NCBI GenBank assembly: GCA_943846665.1
Contig: OX044358.1
Span: 1,860,001 to 1,924,000 of the forward strand
Source of the DNA: Arcticimaribacter sp002477625
GTDB taxonomy: Bacteria > Bacteroidota > Bacteroidia > Flavobacteriales > Flavobacteriaceae
Reading direction: 5' to 3'
Length of the DNA: 64,000 nucleotides
The translations under genes were made by a program, and so were the position numbers. Positions 1 to 7,100 of the stretch are shown here, in pieces (position 1 is the first letter of the stretch; each line of letters begins with the position of its first letter). The notes below the pieces were generated by a model, which saw only the letters and a list, made by a program, of their open reading frames with translations, was not told the origin of the DNA and did no database searches.

Positions 1-279
1 TCCCAACTCGAACCCCTTGACAGCATGTGTCGATTTTTTAGAAGTAAAAACCACCTGTTTTTGAATTCCGTATTGCTCGATGAATTTAAAGATTTTATCT
101 TCATTTTCAGAGGGGTCAATTAGTACTAAATCGGTACTTTCGTATTGCAAAAAGTTCTTTAAATCTGTGAAGTTCGAAAACTCTTTGGTGAGGCTTAAAG
201 AAGAGATTTCTTTCAAACGTTGCCTGACTTGAATACGGGCAACGTCATTGGGATCTAGAAGTAGGTAATTCAGTTTCAT
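1..279 (-). CDS. LytTR-type response regulator, N-terminal part (cut by window edge)
   Basis: The first 93 codons read on the minus strand from an ATG at 279. The product begins MKLNYLLLDPNDVARIQ and has the layout of a CheY-like receiver: a first beta-strand ending in acidic residues, a phospho-acceptor-like Asp in DLVLID, and a fourth strand VVFTSKKSTHAVKGFELG that matches the 'FTTA...A..AFELGA' stretch of LytTR-family regulators. The LytTR DNA-binding half would lie outside the window. The first acidic pair is DPND rather than the usual DD or DE. It is divergent from rpsF across a 126-bp gap. The family call comes from motif resemblance only; a stand-alone receiver is the alternative. Confidence 0.6.
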   Translation of the reverse strand, partial: MKLNYLLLDPNDVARIQVRQRLKEISSLSLTKEFSNFTDLKNFLQYESTDLVLIDPSENEDKIFKFIEQYGIQKQVVFTSKKSTHAVKGFELG

Positions 280-354
280 GGAGTGTATTCTAACCCAAAG
301 TTAAAATAATTTAATTGATATGGCCGTTGGAGGTTAAAAAAGACGTTCAAATGT

Positions 355-384
355 TTGGTATACCTAGCTATTTGCTTATTTTTG
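355..384 (+). promoter_or_regulatory. Bacteroidota-type promoter of the rpsF operon
   Basis: TTG at 355-357 (-33 element), then a 19-bp spacer, then TATTTTTG at 377-384, a perfect match to the Bacteroidota -7 consensus TAnnTTTG. It lies 21 bp before the rpsF start and precedes three co-directional ribosomal protein genes. Confidence 0.7.
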
Positions 385-405
385 CACACTTAAAATTATA
401 TAAAT

Positions 406-744
406 ATGAATCATTACGAAACTGTTTTCATTCTAAATCCCGTTTTATCTGATGAACAGATAAAGGAAACAGTTAAGAAATTTGAAGACCTTTTGACTGG
501 AAAAGGAGCCAAGTTTGTTAACAAAGAAGACTGGGGGCTAAAGAAATTAGCTTACCCAATTCAAAACAAGAAAAGTGGCTTTTACCACCTTCTCGAATTT
601 ACTGCACCTGGAGATGCTATTGGACCTCTAGAAGTAGAATTCAGAAGAGATGAGCGTATCATGCGATACCTTACGGTAAGTCTAGACAAGCATGCGATTG
701 CTTGGGCAGAAAAAAGAGCAAAGAAATCTAAAGCAAAAGCCTAG
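406..744 (+). CDS. rpsF: 30S ribosomal protein S6
   Basis: The 112-residue product starts MNHYETVFILNPVLSDEQIK, the typical S6 N-terminus, and continues with the GLKKLAYPI and FRRDERIMRYLTV signatures of this small-subunit protein. The lysine/alanine-rich tail (KRAKKSKAKA) is common in the family. S6 binds 16S rRNA of the platform together with S18, whose gene follows 5 bp downstream. A consensus promoter lies just upstream. As is normal in this phylum, no Shine-Dalgarno sequence is seen before the ATG; the leader is A/T-rich. Confidence 0.97.
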   Translation: MNHYETVFILNPVLSDEQIKETVKKFEDLLTGKGAKFVNKEDWGLKKLAYPIQNKKSGFYHLLEFTAPGDAIGPLEVEFRRDERIMRYLTVSLDKHAIAWAEKRAKKSKAKA

Positions 745-749
745 TAGTT

Positions 750-1046
750 ATGTCAAAAATTGAAGAACAGTCTAAAGGGAGAAAAGAGGGAGAGATCCGT
801 TATTTAACTCCATTAAATATTGAAACAAATAACAAAAAGAAATACTGTCGTTTTAAACGATCGGGTATTAAATACATCGATTACAAAGACGGAGATTTCT
901 TAATCAAATTTGTTAATGAACAAGGGAAGTTACTTCCTCGTCGTTTGACCGGAACTTCTTTGAAATACCAAAGAAAAGTTTCTGTAGCCGTTAAACGTGC
1001 GCGTCATTTAGCTTTAATGCCTTATGTAGGCGATTTATTAAAATAA
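750..1046 (+). CDS. rpsR: 30S ribosomal protein S18
   Basis: A 98-residue basic protein with the S18 core: KKKYCRFKRSGIKYIDYKD, then LLPRRLTGTSLKYQRKV and a C-terminal AVKRARHLALMPYV helix. The first cysteine of some zinc-type S18 proteins is present as YCRF, but a complete Cys4 set is not. It binds the 16S platform as a heterodimer with S6. It sits between rpsF (5 bp gap) and rplI (12 bp gap), so the three genes form one operon in the classic order, without the ssb or priB gene found between them in some other bacteria. Confidence 0.97.
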   Translation: MSKIEEQSKGRKEGEIRYLTPLNIETNNKKKYCRFKRSGIKYIDYKDGDFLIKFVNEQGKLLPRRLTGTSLKYQRKVSVAVKRARHLALMPYVGDLLK

Positions 1047-1058
1047 AAACTTAGATCA

Positions 1059-1505
1059 ATGGAACTTATACTCAGAGAAGATGTACAAAACCTTGGATTT
1101 AAGGATGACATCGTAAAAGTAAAAAATGGATATGGCCGTAACTTCTTAATCCCACACGGGAAAGCTGTTATCGCAACTTCTTCTGCTAGAAAAGTACTTG
1201 CAGAAAATTTAAAACAACGTGCCTTCAAAGAACAAAAGTTAGTTGATGATGCGAATAAGCTTGGAAAAAAACTTCAAGGTTTTGATGTTAAAATCAAATC
1301 TAAAGTTGGAAGTGGTGACAAATTATTTGGTTCTATAGGGAGCCAAGATATTGCGGATGTATTCGAGAAGAATGGTGAAACTATCGAAAAGAAATTCATT
1401 ACGCTTCCAGGTAAAACAATCAAACGTTTAGGGGCTTATGAAGCTACAGTTCGATTACACAGAGCTGTTGTTGTACAAGTTGCTTTTGAAATTATTGCTG
1501 AATAA
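1059..1505 (+). CDS. rplI: 50S ribosomal protein L9
   Basis: The 148-residue product opens MELILREDVQNLGFKDDIVK followed by VKNGYGRNFLIPHGKAV, the diagnostic N-terminal 23S-binding domain of L9. A long connecting helix (about residues 45-75) and the C-terminal domain with KLFGSIGSQDIA follow. The length is the family norm. It is the last gene of the rpsF operon; a strong hairpin terminator lies 30 bp after its stop codon. Confidence 0.97.
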   Translation: MELILREDVQNLGFKDDIVKVKNGYGRNFLIPHGKAVIATSSARKVLAENLKQRAFKEQKLVDDANKLGKKLQGFDVKIKSKVGSGDKLFGSIGSQDIADVFEKNGETIEKKFITLPGKTIKRLGAYEATVRLHRAVVVQVAFEIIAE

Positions 1506-1535
1506 GCACAATTTCAATTTGCTCAAAAAAATCAG

Positions 1536-1562
1536 CCCCACTTTTTAAGGTGGGGTTTTTTT
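1536..1562 (+). terminator. Rho-independent terminator after rplI
   Basis: CCCCAC (1536-1541) pairs with GTGGGG (1550-1555), followed directly by seven T residues (1556-1562). The T run ends one base before the ATG of the next gene, so that gene has no leader of its own beyond the terminator. Confidence 0.85.
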
Positions 1563-1563
1563 A

Positions 1564-2040
1564 ATGGAATACAAACGACTATCTACCGAACAATTTGAAG
1601 CACTCCATCAGGAGTTCGCTACTTTTTTAGCAGCAAATTCTATTGACAAAAAAGAATGGGATCAGCTCAAGAAACTAAATACTACTCAAGCGGAAAACCT
1701 CTTGGATGGGTTTAGTGATTTGGTCTGGAATGACGTACTCAGTAAAAATCTTTATGTTGAACATCTCAACCCCCAGCATTTATTTTTATTTGAATGTTTA
1801 GACGAGCAAATGAACCTTGTGCTGGTGCAGTCGGAAGATAAAACTCAAGACTTTACAAGCCCAGATGGCTTCAGATGGTTGGAGGCCAATTTGCAATCCG
1901 ATTCGATTAAACTCTTTCAATCTCAAAAAAAATATCAGAACCGAAATCATGATATTTTTGATTTAATACAAAAAGGCGCTCGTATTACGGAAGGGACCTA
2001 CTTTAAAAGTATCACTTCATTTCTTTCAAATCCTAGTTAA
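1564..2040 (+). CDS. Conserved hypothetical protein (DUF6495-like)
   Basis: A 158-residue, acidic, soluble-looking protein without signal peptide or membrane segment. Its sequence (MEYKRLSTEQFEALHQEFATFL, then NLYVEHLNPQHLFLFECLD and IFDLIQKGARITEG) resembles a small family I associate with Flavobacteriia, next to rplI, and label DUF6495 from memory. No enzyme motif can be seen. The start is taken at 1564 because the family-like N-terminus begins there and no upstream in-frame alternative survives the terminator. Expression is probably by readthrough from the ribosomal operon. Function unknown. Confidence 0.75.
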   Translation: MEYKRLSTEQFEALHQEFATFLAANSIDKKEWDQLKKLNTTQAENLLDGFSDLVWNDVLSKNLYVEHLNPQHLFLFECLDEQMNLVLVQSEDKTQDFTSPDGFRWLEANLQSDSIKLFQSQKKYQNRNHDIFDLIQKGARITEGTYFKSITSFLSNPS

Positions 2041-2081
2041 AAAGTAGGATATTTGTTTTAAGTTTAATTAGATTCAACCGA

Positions 2082-3455
2082 ATGAAGCCATCCATACCAA
2101 AAGGAACTCGAGATTTTTCGCCTAAAGAAGTTGCGCAGCGCAACTACCTAAAGGATGTACTTTCTACCTCTTTTGAAGCCTATGGTTTTGAGCCTATAGA
2201 AACCCCTTCTTTTGAAAAAACTTCAACCTTATTAGGGAAGTATGGCGAAGAAGGTGATCGTTTGATTTTTAAAATTTTAAACTCAGGGGATAAGCTCAAA
2301 AAAGCAAACCTCGAAGCACTGGCAGATGATAAATTGGCTGCTTTTTCAAATTCCTTATCCGAGAAGGCACTTCGCTATGACCTTACGGTACCTTTTGCGC
2401 GTTATGTAGTACAACACCAAAACGACATAAGCTTTCCCTTTAAACGCTATCAAATTCAACCCGTATGGCGAGCAGATAGGCCACAACACGGTCGTTTTCA
2501 AGAGTTTTTTCAGTGTGATGCCGACACCGTAGGAAGTAAATCGCTTTGGCAAGAAGTTGAGCTCTGTGGTTTATATGATGATGTTTTTGATAAATTAAAA
2601 CTATCGGGGACCTGCTTGAAAATAAACAATCGAAAAATTTTAGCCGGTATTGCTGAGGTATTGGGTGCATCTGATCAAATTATCGATTTTACGGTTGCCC
2701 TTGACAAACTTGATAAGATTGGACAAGAGGGTGTTATAAACGAATTATTGAACAAAGGATTTTCTTCCGAATCCGTAGATAAAATACTTCCTTTGATAGG
2801 CTTAGCTGGTACTTATTTATCAAAGTTTGAAACACTATCTGCCTTCCTGAAAGACTCAGAAATTGGCTCAAAGGGAATCGAAGAACTGCGTTTTGTTGTT
2901 GATCATGTCACCAAAGTTGGTTTAAAATCCATGAAGATCGATATCGACGTTACGCTCGCACGTGGCCTCAATTACTACACCGGCTGTATTTTTGAAGTTG
3001 CAGCTCCAGAAGCTGTAAAAATGGGCTCTATTGGTGGAGGTGGTCGTTACGATGATCTTACGGCTGGTTTCGGTTTAAAAGATACCAGTGGCGTAGGGAT
3101 CTCTTTTGGTTTCGATCGCATCTATTTGGTTTTAGAGGAATTGAATCTATTTCCTGCTTCTGCTCAAAACGGAACACAAGTTCTTTTTGCTAACTTCGGT
3201 GAAGAATATGCTTTGATGTGTAACCAAATGGTCAAAACACTGCGCGATAACCAGATCCGTTCTGAGTTTTATCCCGATGCTACTAAAATGAAAAAGCAGT
3301 TTTCTTACGCCAATGCTAAGGCTGTTCCTTTGCTCGTGGTGATAGGTCCTGATGAGCACGCAAACAATAGTTTTGTTCTAAAAAATATGGAATCCGGGAT
3401 ACAGACTACCCATGCGTTGGATCAGTTTCTAGAAACGATCCGTACGGCTCTCTAA
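2082..3455 (+). CDS. hisS: Histidyl-tRNA synthetase
   Basis: A 457-residue class II aminoacyl-tRNA synthetase that charges tRNA-His with histidine using ATP. Motif 2 is seen in WRADRPQHGRFQEFFQCDAD. The histidine-specific signatures are LARGLNYYTG and GGGGRYDDL. Motif 3 is GVGISFGFDRIYLVLEEL. The C-terminal anticodon-binding domain occupies roughly residues 365-457. The N-terminus PSIPKGTRDFSPKE is typical of HisRS. A 7/8 match to the -7 consensus (GATATTTG, 2048-2055) lies in the 41-bp gap upstream, so it may have its own promoter. Confidence 0.97.
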   Translation: MKPSIPKGTRDFSPKEVAQRNYLKDVLSTSFEAYGFEPIETPSFEKTSTLLGKYGEEGDRLIFKILNSGDKLKKANLEALADDKLAAFSNSLSEKALRYDLTVPFARYVVQHQNDISFPFKRYQIQPVWRADRPQHGRFQEFFQCDADTVGSKSLWQEVELCGLYDDVFDKLKLSGTCLKINNRKILAGIAEVLGASDQIIDFTVALDKLDKIGQEGVINELLNKGFSSESVDKILPLIGLAGTYLSKFETLSAFLKDSEIGSKGIEELRFVVDHVTKVGLKSMKIDIDVTLARGLNYYTGCIFEVAAPEAVKMGSIGGGGRYDDLTAGFGLKDTSGVGISFGFDRIYLVLEELNLFPASAQNGTQVLFANFGEEYALMCNQMVKTLRDNQIRSEFYPDATKMKKQFSYANAKAVPLLVVIGPDEHANNSFVLKNMESGIQTTHALDQFLETIRTAL

Positions 3456-3461
3456 GGCTGA

Positions 3462-4163
3462 TTAATTAGTTAAGAAAGAATATACCCCTGAATTACTTTT
3501 GTTTCCATCAGCATCCACCGCAATAACCTTCCAGCTATAGGTAGTACTGTTTTCTACTGCCACGATTAAAGCTGTTGTTGGGCCTTCAGCATTTACTTGC
3601 TGCAGCAGTGTAGTCGCATCGGCTGTATCCAAATAGAGTTCGTAATAATCCAAGTCCCCATCAACATCCGATCCATTCCATGTCAACGTAATATTGCCAT
3701 CAATAGGAGTAACAGATGATCCTGATCTGGGCGCTAATAATTCAGAAGGAAAAGGGGTATAATTCGTAATACCTGTACCTGCTAAATAAAACTTCCAAGA
3801 AACACTAGAAGCAGGTTCACTGCCTTCTTCTCCAACTGCAGTAATGTTCCAAGAATAAGGTGTTCCTGTCAACAAAGTTGCACTGTAGGATGTTCCAGAA
3901 GTATTGAAACTTTCTTTTTGATTCGTACTCAGGTTTTTTATATCCAAACGGTAGCTTTCTGCGTTTTGAGCAGCATTCCAACGAAATTCTAAACTACTTT
4001 GGGAATCGTTGATCGAGGTTCCCTCTAAACAGGTTTCCTCATTGATTGGGAAACTCAACGAAGGAGTACTCGGGTTTAAGGGAGCTGGTGTACTAGAACA
4101 ACTCCATAACACTAATGTAAAACCTAAAAGAACGCTTAACGATTGTATAGTCTTCATATGCAT
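3462..4163 (-). CDS. Lipoprotein with two fibronectin-III-like domains
   Basis: A 233-residue product. A lipoprotein signal peptide (MKTIQSLSVLLGFTLVLWSC) ends in a lipobox whose Cys is followed by Ser-Ser. Two Fn3-like beta-sandwich repeats follow, each with the tail 'YSWNITAVGEEG' or 'YSWKVIAVDADG'. The ATG overlaps the stop codon of the giant surface-protein gene as TAATG (4161-4165), so the two are translationally coupled. A second ATG two codons in (4157) gives a more usual signal peptide. It is probably outer-membrane anchored; a partner or chaperone role for the giant protein is inferred from context only. It converges on hisS, leaving only 6 bp. Confidence 0.8.
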   Translation of the reverse strand: MHMKTIQSLSVLLGFTLVLWSCSSTPAPLNPSTPSLSFPINEETCLEGTSINDSQSSLEFRWNAAQNAESYRLDIKNLSTNQKESFNTSGTSYSATLLTGTPYSWNITAVGEEGSEPASSVSWKFYLAGTGITNYTPFPSELLAPRSGSSVTPIDGNITLTWNGSDVDGDLDYYELYLDTADATTLLQQVNAEGPTTALIVAVENSTTYSWKVIAVDADGNKSNSGVYSFLTN

Positions 4164-7100
4164 TATTCTTTAATGACGATTTGAGATTGATTTACACTTG
4201 CATTGGTAACCTTAACAACATAACTTCCCGTTGTTAGGTTCGAAGTGTCGAAATACAGGGTTCGATCCATTATGGTTAAGGCATAGTGTTGAGAAGTGAT
4301 TATTCTTCCATCGTTGGAATAAAGTTCAATACTCGCATCCAATTCTTCTCCACCAACATAGATCGCTAACATCTCATCGAACGGATTTGGTGCAACAACT
4401 ACAGTGTCTGAATTGAAATACGATTGCTCAAAAATTCCTTGACAGGCTATTCCTGTTGAAATAGAAACCGTATTGACTCCTTTATCTAGGGTAAGAGTAT
4501 AATCGCTTTGGGTCGTTTGTTTGGTTATTCCATTGTGGGTAATGGAATAACTGCTTCCTCCTGCAAGTTTATAGTTTACTGTTTCCTGTCCTTTTCTCGC
4601 AGCACTGTATACCGATAATGGCTGAGGCTCATTGATTGTAAGATCGAAACAACGGATGAATTCTGTTGCAAGAACCCCTTCGATAGTAACACAAATAGAA
4701 TAGTCTCCTGAAGAAAGATTGTTCAACGTCCAGTTATTTGATCTTAGGGTTTCTGTTTTATTGACTGCTCCACTTACTGCAATATTGTAGGTTACAGAAG
4801 TGTCTTGTACAACTAAACTAATGCTGTTGGTGTCGAGACATTTTTCTGTTTTAGAAAGAGAGAAATTAGAAGGAGCTAAGTAAAAAATCAAACATCCTTC
4901 TTTGTTAACCATCGATCCATAAGGTGTGTCGGCACAAGTATCGTTTGGATTCCATACCCCATCGTGATCGGCATCATCGGAAACATCTCCAACGCCATCA
5001 CCATCAGCATCGCTCTGATCTGGATTACTCACAAGAGGACTGTTATCTAGAATATCAACAATACCATCACCATCGGTATCATCGAGTGGCGTTACGGGTA
5101 CAGTTTGTAGTTGAATAGCGGTAGCATTCCCTTCTGGAACAACGAGTTGAGTCTGTGTTAGAACAACAGGAACATCAGTATCTCCATCTTCTGAATTCAC
5201 ATTGATCACTTCTACTTCATAGATGTTATCGCGGTTGTGATCCTGTGGATTATTATAATCTGGAGGAAGAATAAACTCTAAATAATCCTCGGATTCGCCA
5301 GAATTATTTTTTCGTATGCCACTAGTTCCTATTTGGAATAAACCTGCATCTGCACCTCCACTAATTTTCTTTTTAATTTTCCATTTCCCAACCCCTCTGG
5401 TAGTATTTGGATTGAAATATCTTCTGTAACTGTTTTTAGAATCCGCTGTAGTGCTTGCATCAACAGGAAAAACAGCTAGGGTGTAGGAAGAGTATGTATA
5501 GGTGTTCGGAATATCTAAAATTTTAAGTTTGACAACAGAAGTACTAGATAAATCTCTACTGTTTGTCGCTTTAATTTTTACAGACAAGATTTTTTGCTCT
5601 TCATAATCAATGGATCTAGTCAGATAGAGTAGATTTCCTTCGAGTCTAAAGTAATCGGAATTACCACCATTTTCAATAGTAAAGCTTATGGGATCAGTTC
5701 CTTCAAGACTAAGCGCTGGATTTTCATCAACTGCGACAATTTTACCTAATAGATCATCTACAGGTACATCCATATCAAAACTTTTTGTTTCAATACGTTC
5801 GAATTCAACTAAATAAATCGTAGGCGGGTTGAAGGGGCAACCATTTTCATCAATTGGTGTACCAAGTGGAGTTCCAGCACATAAATCTCTTTTGTTTTTA
5901 ATCCCGTCGTTATCGTCATCTAAATCCAATTGATTTTCTGAGCATCCATTTTCATCTACTTCAACATCAGCTAAGGTATCTGGGCACCGATCGAATTGAT
6001 TTTCAACACCATCGGAATCATCATCGAGTTGACTTTCGTTACATCCAAACTCGTCGACTTCAAGACCTAATTTGGTATTCAAACAAGCATCGTTTTCGTC
6101 TAACACACCATCTAAGTCGGTGTCTAATTCTAATTGAAATTCGGTACATCCAAATTCATTTACTACTTCGCCAAAAGGAGTGTCTGCACACAAGTCTTTT
6201 TCATTAACAACACCGTCAAGGTCTAAATCATTTTCTAATTGTGAAGCAGAACACCCAAATTCATTGACTTCTTCTGCTAGTGGGGTATTAGGACATAAAT
6301 CAACATCATCCATTACTCGATCAAAATCCGTATCAATTTCGCTAAGTGAACATCCAAATTCATTTACTAATGAACCTGTTGCTGTTCCTGGACACGAATC
6401 GAATGTGTCGGGGATACCGTCAAAATCTTCATCATATTCTGCAACAGTTTCTAATTCATCTGCTGTACATCCAGTTAAATCAACTGCTACGCCTGGAGGG
6501 GTGTCATTACATCGATCAAGTGAATTGGGAACACCGTCTTCATCGTCATCTTTATTTTCTTCTACAAGGTCTAAGTCTTTTTGAGAGCACCCATTTTCAT
6601 CAACAATTGTCCCTAAAGGAGTATCTGAACAGAGATCAATTTCATTTCCTACGCCATCTAAATCTCCATCCTTTTGAATTAAAGAGCACCCAAAGTCATC
6701 AACGGTTTCTCCAATTGCAGTTCCAAGACATCGATCATCAATGTCTTTTACACCGTCTAAATCTTCATCTGTTTGGACTCGTGCACATCCGTTTTCATCA
6801 ACTTTTGCGCCTGGTTCAGATCCAAGACACTGATCTATATTGTCAGGAACTCCATCTTGATCCACATCATTTTGGAAATCAGAACAGCCTTTTTCATCTA
6901 CTTCTACACCACTAGGCGTGTCTGGACAATCATCGTTTCCATTGTTTACACCATCCTGATCATCATCTCTTTGACTGATACTACAACCTTTTTCATCCGC
7001 GGCCTCATCACTTGGAGTTTCTGGACAGCTATCGATGTCATCGGGAACACCATCTTGGTCTGAGTCTGGAATTAATTGAAGAATGTGATTAATGTTAAAC

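Noticed and set aside
4924..6915. Plus-strand open frames (64, 134 and 189 codons) opposite the TSP3 region
   Set aside because: They are low-complexity His/Leu/Ser-rich antisense readings of the Asp-rich TSP3 codons (GAT/GAC read backwards) and have no protein-like features.
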